Assembly (NCBI GenBank): GCA_963677695.2
Contig: CAXXUJ010000002.1
Location: 124,001-188,000, forward strand
Origin: SABI01 sp963677695
GTDB lineage: Bacteria > Spirochaetota > Spirochaetia > Sphaerochaetales > Sphaerochaetaceae
Length of the DNA: 64,000 nt
Direction of reading: 5' to 3'
Position numbers and translations under genes: made by a program. The notes below the pieces were generated by a model that saw only the letters and a list, made by a program, of their open reading frames with translations, was not told the DNA's origin and did not search any database. Of the stretch, positions 43,213 through 50,711 are shown one piece after another (the first letter of the stretch is position 1; every line of letters starts with the position of its first letter).

Positions 43213-43463
43213 ATAATAATGGAAGAGGCCGGGGACTTGGTCGCTCTCAGAGGGCAGGAGCGGCACAGGCTCAGAGCGGATTCGGCCGGGGCAGAGGCTG
43301 CGGCGGTGGACGCCGTTACCAGCGCCTCGTGGAAATGGAAGCCGGAAGGCTTGGAGGCGGAGGGCTGCACCTCAGAAGAAGGGACGGGTCCTGCCTGAGT
43401 GATCCTCGAATCGGAGGCCGAGCCTTGAATACTGGCGGAAAAACTGAAACAGGGAAGGAGTAA
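43197..43463 (+). CDS. small Gly/Arg-rich protein, DUF5320-like
   Basis: An 88-residue, low-complexity basic protein (MYGQMNNNGRGRGLGRSQRA, GFGRGRGCGGGRRYQRL). GGGAAGGAG stands 6 nt before the ATG. Proteins of this composition are regular companions of NifX-like and MinD-like genes in anaerobes (DUF5320 family); their role is unknown. Three genes in this part of the operon share close spacing. Confidence 0.6.
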   Translation: MYGQMNNNGRGRGLGRSQRAGAAQAQSGFGRGRGCGGGRRYQRLVEMEAGRLGGGGLHLRRRDGSCLSDPRIGGRALNTGGKTETGKE

Positions 43464-43470
43464 AAAAGAC

Positions 43471-43836
43471 ATGAATATATGTATCACTGCGAAGGAAGCC
43501 GGTCTTGATGCGGCATTTGACGAGCACTTCGGACGTGCCCCCTATCTTGTCATTGTTGATGGGACAACAGGGGAGGTTGTGAAGGCTATCAATAATATCG
43601 ACAACCAGAACGCTGTTCAGGGGGCAGGCCTTGAGACCGGAAAGGTCGTTAGCGAAGCCGGTGCCGATATTGTCCTGACAGGGCACCTCGGACCGAAGGC
43701 GACCGATTACCTGAAGATGGCGAATATCGCATCATACAAGGTCGCTGCTGCGACAGTGGCTGAAGCCTTTGCCAAGTTCAAGTCAAAAGAGGTCACCAAC
43801 CTCGATACTGCTGATGTGAGAGGTCACTGGGAGTGA
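43471..43836 (+). CDS. NifX/NifB-type (dinitrogenase iron-molybdenum cofactor) domain protein
   Basis: A 121-residue single-domain protein: MNICITAKEAGLDAAFDEHFGRAPYLVIVD, GAGLETGKVVSEAGADIVLTGHLGPKATDYL and a C-terminal helix ending DVRGHWE. The family binds Fe-S or metallocluster intermediates (NifX, NafY, NifB C-terminus) but is widespread in non-diazotrophs. No nif structural genes are present here, so nitrogen fixation is not implied. GAAGGAG precedes the ATG; its stop overlaps the next start by 4 bp. Confidence 0.9.
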   Translation: MNICITAKEAGLDAAFDEHFGRAPYLVIVDGTTGEVVKAINNIDNQNAVQGAGLETGKVVSEAGADIVLTGHLGPKATDYLKMANIASYKVAAATVAEAFAKFKSKEVTNLDTADVRGHWE

Positions 43837-44681
43837 GAATCGCAGTAGCATCAGGGAAGGGGGGAGCAGGGAAAACCTTTGTCTCCCTCCACCTTGCCCA
43901 TCTCCTCTCTCCTCAGGTTCTCCTTGTTGACGCCGATGTCGAGGAACCGAACGTCACCGTTTATCTGAGTGGAGAGGTCACAGACTCTCGTCGTGCCTCT
44001 GTCCTTGTTCCCCACGTTGATAACTCAAAATGCATCGACTGCTCCTTCTATTCTGAGGTGTGTGAGTTTCATGCCCTCATTCCTTTGAAGGGAGGGCTGT
44101 TAGTCTACGAACATAACTGTCACAGCTGCAGCGCCTGCTGGACCCTCTCTAAAGACGGGGCGGTGAAGCCGAAGAAAGAAGAGATCGGGACAATCACCTC
44201 CATGGTGAGTGACGGGATTAGGATAACGCAGGGGATGCTGGATGAGGGGAGCATTGCGACAGTTGCTATGATTAAACAAACGAAGGAACGTGCCTCCTCG
44301 TACCATGGCAGTGTACCCGTTACTATCATCGATGCCCCTCCCGGGACGAGCTGCGCAGCCATTGAGGCTGTCAGTGATTGCGATCTGGTTATAGTTGTCG
44401 CTGAGGATACCCTGTTCGGGTACCACGATGCTCAGATTCTCATCGAAACCCTGGAAATACTCAAACAGAGGTTTATCGTGGTGATCAACAAGTACCGGAA
44501 CAATGAATCCGTTGTCGAACCCTACTGCGAAGAAAAAGGATACCCGATACTTGCCCGTATTCCCTTTTCACGTGACATTGCGAAGGTCTACGGCGGAGGC
44601 AACCTTGTCTTCTCCTCTCTTCCCGAATTGAAAAAGGAATTCAATCCCCTCATCGAATATCTGAAGGAGGCATCTCAATGA
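43833..44681 (+). CDS. MinD/ParA-type ATPase with incomplete ferredoxin insert
   Basis: A 282-residue P-loop ATPase (VASGKGGAGKTFVSLHLAHLL, VLLVDADVEEPNVTVYL, VTIIDAPPGTSCAAIEAV). The insert after about residue 60 would hold two [4Fe-4S] clusters in its relatives. Here it has CIDC...C and CHSCSAC but lacks the usual following CP motif, so at least one cluster may be missing. It starts at GTG, overlapping the previous stop, and is joined to the next MinD gene by ATGA. The pair resembles tandem MinD proteins of anaerobes linked to Fe-S or electron-transfer assembly. Confidence 0.88.
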   Translation: MRIAVASGKGGAGKTFVSLHLAHLLSPQVLLVDADVEEPNVTVYLSGEVTDSRRASVLVPHVDNSKCIDCSFYSEVCEFHALIPLKGGLLVYEHNCHSCSACWTLSKDGAVKPKKEEIGTITSMVSDGIRITQGMLDEGSIATVAMIKQTKERASSYHGSVPVTIIDAPPGTSCAAIEAVSDCDLVIVVAEDTLFGYHDAQILIETLEILKQRFIVVINKYRNNESVVEPYCEEKGYPILARIPFSRDIAKVYGGGNLVFSSLPELKKEFNPLIEYLKEASQ

Positions 44682-45565
44682 AAGAGATTGTTGTTGTCAG
44701 CGGCAAAGGGGGAGGGGGAAAGACCACCATCACCTCAGCCTTTGCGACACTCGCTTCCTCCCGTGCCGTCCTTGTCGATGCAGATGTAGATGCAGCAAAC
44801 CTCGCCATCATAGCAGCGGGGAATAAAACAGAGAAAACCGAATTCTACGGGGGAATCCTCCCTGAAATCGATCAGGAAAAGTGCATCTCCTGCGGCGCCT
44901 GCCGCACTGCCTGTGTCTTTGATGCAATCAAGACAAGTGAAGATGAGATGATCTACACCATAGACCCCCTCCAGTGTGAAGGATGTTCCCTCTGTGTCCA
45001 TATCTGCCCGGTCGATGCGATTGAAAAGCACCAGCGACTCAGTGGATATGTTCAGCTTCTTGAGACCCGGTTCGGTCCCTTAGTGAACGCCTTCCTCAAT
45101 CCTCCCGGGGAGAACAGCGGAAAGCTGGTCAGTGAAGTAAGGAAGAGGGGAAGAGAGATAGCAGAAGAGAGAGGGAAAGAGATCATCCTTGTTGACGGAC
45201 CTCCTGGTATCGGATGTCCTGCTATTGCCAGCATGACAAACTCTGATTACCTTGTATTTGTTATCGAGGCGACCTTGAGTGGACTGTCAGATATGAAGAG
45301 ACTCCAGAAGGTCGCCGAGAAATTCAGGATTCCCGTCTTCGTGATTGTCAACAAGAGCGACCTTCAGGAATCAATCAGTGAAGAGATCGAATCTTTTGCA
45401 GCAGAGAAGGGGCTTATCCCTGCGGGAAGGATCGACTGGGATGAAAAAGTGAGTGAGGCTCTCATGGAGGGAAGGAGTACCCTGGAAGGAGATTCCTGTA
45501 CTGCAGGTGAGCAGATACGAAACATATGGGAGAATATATGGGATCATATAGCACGTACAGAATGA
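44678..45565 (+). CDS. MinD-type ATPase with 2x[4Fe-4S] ferredoxin domain
   Basis: A 295-residue P-loop ATPase (VVSGKGGGGKTTITSAFATLA, AVLVDADVDAANLAIIA, IILVDGPPGIGCPAIASM). The ferredoxin insert is complete: CISCGACRTAC and CEGCSLCVHICPVDAI. It is the partner of the preceding MinD-like protein, which has a degenerate insert, so a heterodimer with one or three clusters is possible. The stop overlaps the start of the Mrp gene. Confidence 0.9.
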   Translation: MKEIVVVSGKGGGGKTTITSAFATLASSRAVLVDADVDAANLAIIAAGNKTEKTEFYGGILPEIDQEKCISCGACRTACVFDAIKTSEDEMIYTIDPLQCEGCSLCVHICPVDAIEKHQRLSGYVQLLETRFGPLVNAFLNPPGENSGKLVSEVRKRGREIAEERGKEIILVDGPPGIGCPAIASMTNSDYLVFVIEATLSGLSDMKRLQKVAEKFRIPVFVIVNKSDLQESISEEIESFAAEKGLIPAGRIDWDEKVSEALMEGRSTLEGDSCTAGEQIRNIWENIWDHIARTE

Positions 45566-46650
45566 TGAAGAACCCGGATGCACGGGTGAAAGGGACGGAT
45601 ACAGATGGATCCGTGTATGAACTGTTTCTGAAAGGATCAGGTGATCATATTGATGAGATTTCATTCATCAGTGATGCAGATGAAGCTGTACTTGCTTCAA
45701 TTGACTCCTTTCTCTCTTCCCTGAACGGAAAAAGTATCCGAGAGGCTGCTGCCCTGGTGAAGGAGCAGTGGGGTAAGGTGAATGACACACTCTTCTCCCT
45801 TGCAGATGAGATCATCACCTCCTACCGTGTGCTTTCCGAGGGAAACCACACGGCACGTGTGGTGAACGATGATACGAACACCGGAAAAGCGAAAGAGGGG
45901 AGACGCACCATTCTCGTTCTCAGCGGAAAGGGTGGAGTCGGAAAGAGTACCGTTTCTCTCAACCTTGCCGTGACCCTCGCAAAAAAGGGATTCAAGGTGG
46001 GTCTTGTAGATGTCGATATCCACGGACCTTCCATCCCTGTGATGCTCAACATCCCCAAGGTCGATGTACTCAAAGGAGAGAGCGGGATCATTCCTCTCGT
46101 CCTTCCTGACCTCTATGGTATGAAGGTGATGAGTCTGGGCTTCATGCTTGAAAAGAGCGATGACCCCGTCATCTGGAGAGGACCTCTGAAGAATCAGATG
46201 ATCGAGCAGTTCCTCAATGACGTGGACTGGGGTGACATTGACTACCTCATCGTAGACAATCCTCCAGGGACAGGTGATGAGCCGCTCAGTACCGCTCAGC
46301 AGCTGGCAGGGAAGGGCGAAGCAGTTCTGGTGACCACGCCTCAGGCAGTCTCGACTTCGGACGTATCCCGTTCGATCAACTTCGCAAAGAGTCTCAGCCT
46401 CTCCATTATCGGACTGATAGAGAACATGAGCGGATTTGTCTGCCCCCACTGTAACACGACAACCCACATCTTCCGCTCAGGAGGAGGGGAGATGCTCTCT
46501 CAGAACTATGAGATACCGCTTCTCGGCTCGATTCCCATCGATCCGAACGTCGGAGTCGCAGGAGATATCGGAATCCCGTATGTGCATCGTTTCGATGCAT
46601 CCCCTGTCAGTGAAATCTATTCCGCTATATGCGATCAGATAACCAAATAA
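45562..46650 (+). CDS. mrp: Mrp/NBP35-type Fe-S carrier ATPase
   Basis: About 362 residues from the ATG that overlaps the previous stop. The N-terminal about 110 residues hold a NifU/iron-sulfur-scaffold-like variable part (ISFISDADEAVLASIDSFLSS, IREAAALVKEQWGKVNDTLFSLADEI). The Mrp core follows: VLSGKGGVGKSTVSLNLAVTL, VGLVDVDIHGPSIPVML, PPGTGDEPLSTAQ and the dimer-bridging FVCPHCNTTTHIF, whose CxxC holds the transferable cluster. It is expected to carry Fe-S clusters to target proteins. Confidence 0.9.
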   Translation: MMKNPDARVKGTDTDGSVYELFLKGSGDHIDEISFISDADEAVLASIDSFLSSLNGKSIREAAALVKEQWGKVNDTLFSLADEIITSYRVLSEGNHTARVVNDDTNTGKAKEGRRTILVLSGKGGVGKSTVSLNLAVTLAKKGFKVGLVDVDIHGPSIPVMLNIPKVDVLKGESGIIPLVLPDLYGMKVMSLGFMLEKSDDPVIWRGPLKNQMIEQFLNDVDWGDIDYLIVDNPPGTGDEPLSTAQQLAGKGEAVLVTTPQAVSTSDVSRSINFAKSLSLSIIGLIENMSGFVCPHCNTTTHIFRSGGGEMLSQNYEIPLLGSIPIDPNVGVAGDIGIPYVHRFDASPVSEIYSAICDQITK

Positions 46651-46663
46651 GTAAGGAGTCAAC

Positions 46664-47017
46664 ATGAAGATTGCTGTACCCACATCGAACGGAGTCCTCG
46701 ACGGACACTTCGGCCACACAAGATTATTCACCTTCTTTACCGTGAATGATGAGACAAAGAAGATCGAATCCACCGAGGAACTCGTTCCCCCTCCGCACGA
46801 ACCGGGCGTACTGCCCAAGTTCATCGCAGAGCAGGGAGCAACGGTCATACTTTCTTCCGGAATGGGACCCGCTGCGGTACGCATGCTTGAGAATGCAGGC
46901 GTTCAGGTCGTTCTCGGCTGTCCTGTTTCACCAGTAACAGAAGTTGTGGCTTCGTATATTGAAGGTACCCTTGTCAGTGGTGAGAGTGCCTGTGATCATG
47001 AGAATCATCATCACTAG
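46664..47017 (+). CDS. NifX-type domain protein with His-rich tail
   Basis: A 117-residue protein: MKIAVPTSNGVLDGHFGHTRLFTFF, PGVLPKFIAEQGATVILSSGMGPAAVRMLENAGVQVVLG, ending ACDHENHHH, a tail that could bind metal. AAGGAG precedes the ATG. It is the last gene of the sigma-54 operon. Its final 44 bp overlap the 3' end of nth on the other strand. Confidence 0.9.
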   Translation: MKIAVPTSNGVLDGHFGHTRLFTFFTVNDETKKIESTEELVPPPHEPGVLPKFIAEQGATVILSSGMGPAAVRMLENAGVQVVLGCPVSPVTEVVASYIEGTLVSGESACDHENHHH

Positions 47018-47642
47018 AAGGACAGATATCCCGTAAGGGACATTCACTGCAGGAAGGCTTTCGTGCGTGGCACACCTTCCTGCCGTGCATATTCACCGTC
47101 ATGGAAAAACGGAACTGGAGAGATTCATCTATAAGGGATGCAATCTCTCTTTCTATCTTCACCGGTTCTGTTGCCTCGGTGAGACCGAGACGTTTCACCA
47201 CCCGCATGAAGTGCGTATCTGTGATAATGGCTCCCCGTCCGGCGATATGCCCTATGATGACATTCGCACTCTTCCTTCCCACTCCCGGGATCGCAGTGAG
47301 TTCCTTCATGGTCAGGGGTACTTCACCACCATGGTCAGTCGCAACTGCACATGCCGCATCCCGTATCAGTACCGCCTTACGGCGGAAGAAGCCTACGCTG
47401 TGAATGATTCTCTCAAGCTCTTCAACCTTCGCTTTACAGAGATCAGACGGTGTCGGGTAGGAGTTGAAAAGCTCGGGGGTGACTTCGTTCACCTGATTGT
47501 CTGTCGTCTGTGCGGAAAGAATGACGCTTATCAGGAGCTGGAAGGCTGAATCGTAGACGAGGAACTCAATTTCCTTGGGATAGAGGGTATCGAGAATGGT
47601 ATGGAAGGTGAGTGCTTTTTCGCTGAGAGAGGGTGTATTCAT
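46974..47642 (-). CDS. nth: endonuclease III (DNA N-glycosylase/AP lyase)
   Basis: A 222-residue base-excision repair enzyme for oxidised pyrimidines. It has the HhH motif (LTAIPGVGRKSANVIIG) with the catalytic Lys just before Ser, the following Asp (ITDTHFMRVVKRLGL), and the C-terminal [4Fe-4S] motif C-x6-C-x2-C-x5-C (CHARKPSCSECPLRDIC). The usual length is about 210; the extra tail SSDDDSHDHRHSHH is histidine-rich and is encoded opposite the equally His-rich tail of the NifX-type gene. Confidence 0.95.
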   Translation of the reverse strand: MNTPSLSEKALTFHTILDTLYPKEIEFLVYDSAFQLLISVILSAQTTDNQVNEVTPELFNSYPTPSDLCKAKVEELERIIHSVGFFRRKAVLIRDAACAVATDHGGEVPLTMKELTAIPGVGRKSANVIIGHIAGRGAIITDTHFMRVVKRLGLTEATEPVKIEREIASLIDESLQFRFSMTVNMHGRKVCHARKPSCSECPLRDICPSSDDDSHDHRHSHH

Positions 47643-47702
47643 AGGTCTTTACCTTACTCGTTTTTTCCCCCTGAATTCAATAAGGAAACCCCCGTTTTGA
47701 TA

Positions 47703-47732
47703 TTGACCTTTTCAAGGAAAAGCAAGTATACT
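47703..47732 (+). promoter_or_regulatory. promoter of the tRNA-Pro/tRNA-Arg pair
   Basis: TTGACC (47703-47708), 18-bp spacer, TATACT (47727-47732), 19 bp before tRNA-Pro. Confidence 0.6.
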
Positions 47733-47750
47733 CACATCCGTTACGCAATT

Positions 47751-47823
47751 CGGGGCGTTGCCTAGTGGCTAAGGCGCTTGCTTTGGGAGCAAGAAATCGG
47801 AGGTTCGAGTCCTCTCGCCCCGA
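47751..47823 (+). tRNA. tRNA-Pro (anticodon TGG)
   Basis: Cloverleaf: acceptor CGGGGCG/CGCCCCG, D stem GCCT/AGGC, anticodon stem CTTGC/GCAAG with loop TTTGGGA (TGG), T stem GGAGG/CCTCT (one G-T pair) with TTCGAGT, discriminator A. No encoded CCA. Confidence 0.95.
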
Positions 47824-47832
47824 CGGTATCGC

Positions 47833-47906
47833 GCGCCAATAGCTCAGCTGGATAGAGCAACAGCCTTCTAAGCTGTGGGTCAGAGGTTCAAATCCTCTTT
47901 GGCGTA
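47833..47906 (+). tRNA. tRNA-Arg (anticodon TCT), integration site
   Basis: Cloverleaf: acceptor GCGCCAA/TTGGCGT (G-T first pair), D stem GCTC/GAGC, anticodon stem ACAGC/GCTGT with loop CTTCTAA (TCT), T stem AGAGG/CCTCT with TTCAAAT. Part of it (47864-47881) is repeated at 56191 and 57225. The 3' half downstream of that core is probably supplied by the inserted element, because its T stem differs from both right-hand copies by compensated changes. Confidence 0.95.
47864..47881 (+). repeat. attachment site, left (attL core in tRNA-Arg)
   Basis: CCTTCTAAGCTGTGGGTC covers the anticodon loop, 3' anticodon stem and variable loop of tRNA-Arg(TCT). It is identical to 56191-56208 and 57225-57242. 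Confidence 0.88.
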
Positions 47907-47920
47907 GACCCATTAACTTG

Positions 47921-47958
47921 AACCCTGATAAAGAATAAACCTTCATCAGGGTTTTTTT
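47921..47958 (+). terminator. Rho-independent terminator after the tRNA pair
   Basis: AACCCTGAT (47921-47929) pairs with ATCAGGGTT (47945-47953), followed by seven T to 47958. It separates the tRNA transcript from the integrase gene. Confidence 0.88.
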
Positions 47959-47980
47959 GTATTCTGTGGCTACTACGACT

Positions 47981-48035
47981 TTGATTACAAATTTGATTAC
48001 ATTTTGCTTGACTTTGTTCGTTGATTGACTACAAT
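47981..48035 (+). repeat. left-end arm-type direct repeats (TTGATTACA / TTGACTACA)
   Basis: TTGATTACAAA (47981-47991) and TTTGATTACATT (47992-48003) repeat in tandem, and GATTGACTACAAT follows near 48023-48035. The same motif as ATTGACTACAA occurs twice at the right end (56075-56097), as expected for integrase arm sites. Confidence 0.55.
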
Positions 48036-48067
48036 AAGGCTGTAAGCACTTAATTGGAGGTGTCTGG

Positions 48068-49462
48068 ATGGCTGAAATAAATGTATTCAAGTTAAAGCAC
48101 AAACAACCTGACGGAAGTATTAAAGAGAGCCGGACTTACTACTTTTACGAGAACCGTAAAAGAGTGAATACTCACTTATCAAATAGAAAGGATGCCATAT
48201 CTTTCGTTGATAAGCGTAGAGCCGAAGCGGAAGCTAAAAAAGAAGCTGAACGGGAACTTATTCTGGAAGAGAATGAAGGCAGATACCGCTTGGTTGATAA
48301 AATCCAGAGTGAAGGTTGGGTTGCTTTTGATGCTAATGGAAAGTGCTTATATGAGAAGAACCCAAAATACATAATAGCCCAAGGAAGCGAGAATTTGCAC
48401 TATGGTGTGCAACAGAGCAAGATGGTTGCGAGTTGCCTGAATAGAGCGCTTATTTTAACGAATGACGAACTTGGGAATATTCCATATAACAAGGTATCAA
48501 AGGCTGATGCGCTGGCATTTCGTCAACGTCTCGCCGCCAGTGAATTCCCTAACTCTACAAGAAATGAAACCCTGAAAGCACTTCGGGCAATTTACACCTT
48601 TTGGAGCGGCACTGATGAAACTATTACCTTCAACCCTTTCAGGAAGTCAAAAACAATGGCTGATTTTCAGGTAAAGAAAGATACCAGAGACATATTCAGT
48701 GAGGCAGAACTTAGAACCATCTTTGATAAGGATATGATGAAACGTCTGTTTCCAAAAGACAAGGAATGGTTGGAATTCTTAGAAAGTGATTATTACAAGA
48801 GTTTCTTTTTTACGGCTCTCACTGGTTTACGAAGTGCCGAAGTAAGATGTCTTATTCCTTCGCAAATCACTAACGAAAGAATACTGACTGTGAATAGGGC
48901 TTTCAAGCAGAAGAATACACGCAAGGATAGCATTGATTTACCAAAGGCGATGAAGGAAAGGGTAGTGCTTATCTGCGATACCGCCCATAAAATCATTAAA
49001 GATAAACTGCCCTATATTAAAGAAACCGATTACATCTTCAAAAACCAGAAGGGGAATAATGCTATGGAAGCTTCACGCTGGAACAAGAAGTTCAACTACT
49101 TTATGGAAATGCTTCAAAAGAAATATCCCAAGGTTTTTGGCGGTAAACGATATACTCCCCATTGCTTTAGAAAGACGCTGAATACCATACTGATAAACAA
49201 GTATTATTGTAGCCCTGAACTGGTTATTGATTTCTTGGGATGGGGCGAGAATATGACTAAGACAGCACAAACGAAAGTTCAAAAGAAACACTACTCTTTT
49301 ACAAAGGCAGAACATCTTGTGGTAGTGGCTCAATACATTGAGAAGATGATTTCTGGCAGAGAGATGTTGTGGATGATGCTGGATAAAGAGTATGAGAGTA
49401 ATACTGACTTAGAATTAAAGCGTATGAATATGATGATTATGGCAGGAACAGAGAATGAATAA
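48068..49462 (+). CDS. tyrosine recombinase (site-specific integrase)
   Basis: A 464-residue phage-type integrase. The N-terminal part is charged and DNA-binding-like, and the core-binding domain lies in about residues 100-200. The catalytic domain shows Arg I in FTALTGLRSAEVRCLIPS, the HxxR box in YTPHCFRKTLNTIL, a FLGWGEN segment and the nucleophile Tyr in QKKHYSFTKAEH. GGAGGTG before the ATG supports the start. It lies 160 bp inside the left end, the usual place for an integrase that uses the tRNA gene. It overlaps the next gene by 8 bp. Its codon use is AT-rich. Confidence 0.93.
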   Translation: MAEINVFKLKHKQPDGSIKESRTYYFYENRKRVNTHLSNRKDAISFVDKRRAEAEAKKEAERELILEENEGRYRLVDKIQSEGWVAFDANGKCLYEKNPKYIIAQGSENLHYGVQQSKMVASCLNRALILTNDELGNIPYNKVSKADALAFRQRLAASEFPNSTRNETLKALRAIYTFWSGTDETITFNPFRKSKTMADFQVKKDTRDIFSEAELRTIFDKDMMKRLFPKDKEWLEFLESDYYKSFFFTALTGLRSAEVRCLIPSQITNERILTVNRAFKQKNTRKDSIDLPKAMKERVVLICDTAHKIIKDKLPYIKETDYIFKNQKGNNAMEASRWNKKFNYFMEMLQKKYPKVFGGKRYTPHCFRKTLNTILINKYYCSPELVIDFLGWGENMTKTAQTKVQKKHYSFTKAEHLVVVAQYIEKMISGREMLWMMLDKEYESNTDLELKRMNMMIMAGTENE

Positions 49463-50009
49463 AGAAGAATTTCACCAGTGGTTGCGAGATGAAGGGATGT
49501 TGCTTTCTGAATTGGATGAAATACCAGATTTAAGAGAAGGACACGAAGGCGAAATGATACAACTCTCTTGGGGAGAACCCGAAGAAGATTATGAGGACGA
49601 TGTAGAGGCAGAAGAGCCAACACCTCAAGTAATACATGATAATGATGGAAAAGTTGAACCTATCGCTACCAGTAAAGAAGTGAAATACCTCTGGAAATCT
49701 CAATACTATGAGTTTGGCGAACTGGTAAAGAAACTCTATGATATGTTCGCTGGAATGGATTTTGAATATGAGAAGAAAAGAGAGTATCTAACATCCTTGA
49801 GGATGTTGTTTAGGCACTGTGTTGAAGACACTCTCAAATGGGAAATAATACAACCGGCACTATTCACCGAAACAGATATGATGGACTACCTTGATGAGAT
49901 TGGTGGCTCTGCTGGTGAATATCTTCATAGTCAATTATCGTTCCAATTTGTTTGTATTCAGTTGGCACAATGGGATGAAGAAGAGAAGAAAGAAAAAGAT
50001 AACCAATAA
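49455..50009 (+). CDS. acidic protein of unknown function, co-transcribed with the integrase
   Basis: A 184-residue, strongly acidic protein with a low-complexity Glu/Asp block (EPEEDYEDDVEAEEPTPQ, about residues 36-54) and a helical C-terminal half (KYLWKSQYYEFGELVKKLYDMFAGMDFEYEKKREYL). No family is recognised. Its 8-bp overlap with the integrase gene suggests a joint role, for example control of recombination, but nothing in the sequence proves this. A bidirectional hairpin follows the stop. Confidence 0.6.
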   Translation: MNKEEFHQWLRDEGMLLSELDEIPDLREGHEGEMIQLSWGEPEEDYEDDVEAEEPTPQVIHDNDGKVEPIATSKEVKYLWKSQYYEFGELVKKLYDMFAGMDFEYEKKREYLTSLRMLFRHCVEDTLKWEIIQPALFTETDMMDYLDEIGGSAGEYLHSQLSFQFVCIQLAQWDEEEKKEKDNQ

Positions 50010-50033
50010 AAAAAGCCCTCCGCTTTGGAGGGC
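50007..50033 (-). terminator. bidirectional hairpin terminator between converging genes
   Basis: AGCCCTCC (50013-50020) pairs with GGAGGGCT (50026-50033). The minus-strand side has TTTTTTT (50007-50013), so it clearly ends the minus-strand pair; on the plus strand only a weak T-rich stretch follows. Confidence 0.8.
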
Positions 50034-50055
50034 TGTTCTTCGCTCTGTTTATCTA

Positions 50056-50247
50056 TCAAGTATCCATATCAATCCCAAATCTTTCGGCTATGAAATCAAA
50101 CCCAACATTGAAGCCAACGTTGTAGTGGAAATTTCTTTCAATCTCTTCCATAGGGCGTTCATTTTCAAAAACGGTTTCATCCAAATAACTACTACGCCTC
50201 ACATCATTCATAGCCCTTTTATAATCTTCCATTGTCATTTTAATCAT
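50056..50247 (-). CDS. small protein of unknown function, paralogue of 50259-50465
   Basis: A 63-residue protein (MIKMTMEDYKRAMNDVRRSS). AAGGAGG precedes the ATG by 6 nt. Its C-terminus YNVGFNVGFDFIAERFGIDMD has the same layout as FYIGFVEGCNHLATIYNLDIK of the preceding gene, so the two look like a tandem duplication. The first gene lies 11 bp upstream. Function unknown. Confidence 0.6.
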   Translation of the reverse strand: MIKMTMEDYKRAMNDVRRSSYLDETVFENERPMEEIERNFHYNVGFNVGFDFIAERFGIDMDT

Positions 50248-50258
50248 AGTTTTCCTCC

Positions 50259-50465
50259 TTAGCCTTTGATATCCAGATTGTAGATAGTGGCGAGATGATT
50301 ACATCCTTCAACGAAGCCAATGTAGAACTGTGTTCTCTCTTCTTTGGTGAAGTCCGTCAAATTAGCTTTATGAGTTTCACCAGCAAGAATACGGTTCATT
50401 TCATTCTTATATGCTTTACACATATCCTTCTTTTTCAAATCTCTGAATGGTGTTTTTTTATCCAT
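50259..50465 (-). CDS. small protein of unknown function, first of a paralogous pair
   Basis: A 68-residue protein from MDKKTPFRDLKKKD with GGGAG 9 nt upstream; the longer frame reaches back to 50561 over the structured leader and is less likely. Shared features with the next gene are a central YKNEMNRIL / YKRAMNDVR stretch and a conserved G.F..G....A......D ending. It is expressed from the consensus promoter at 50619-50647. Confidence 0.6.
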   Translation of the reverse strand: MDKKTPFRDLKKKDMCKAYKNEMNRILAGETHKANLTDFTKEERTQFYIGFVEGCNHLATIYNLDIKG

Positions 50466-50502
50466 TGTTATTCTCCCGAATTTATTGATTAGTTTTATGC
50501 CC

Positions 50503-50608
50503 TTCCGACCAGAGAAACGCACGTATCTTAACCAACCTGTTATGCTGGTTCCAAGGAACATCTAAATTGTATTTGTAGTGAATTATTTGTAATGCTTCTG
50601 GCCGGAAG
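50503..50608 (-). ncRNA. structured leader RNA candidate
   Basis: In the leader between the promoter and the first small gene, TTCCGGCCAGA and TCTGGTCGGAA (minus strand; plus positions 50598-50608 and 50503-50513) pair over 11 bp with one G-T, closing about 85 nt that hold a further ACCAGC/GCTGGT-like pairing near 50527-50555. It may be a regulatory leader or a DNA operator. No known riboswitch was recognised. Confidence 0.4.
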
Positions 50609-50618
50609 TATGCGTATA

Positions 50619-50647
50619 TTATATCAAAAATTTAGTTTTTTGTCAAG
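50619..50647 (-). promoter_or_regulatory. consensus sigma-70 promoter of the small-protein pair
   Basis: On the minus strand TTGACA (50647-50642), 17-bp spacer, TATAAT (50624-50619): a full consensus match. This predicts strong, regulated or constitutive expression inside the element. Confidence 0.8.
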
Positions 50648-50711
50648 ACCCCTAAAATACATAATTCTTTACAATATAACAGTTTGAAGTTTAATTTGGA
50701 CTGGGTATAAA

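Noticed and set aside
42811..47017. Nitrogen fixation (nif) cluster
   Set aside because: Only NifX/NifB-type small domains, MinD and Mrp proteins are present; no nifH, nifD, nifK, nifE, nifN or radical-SAM NifB part.
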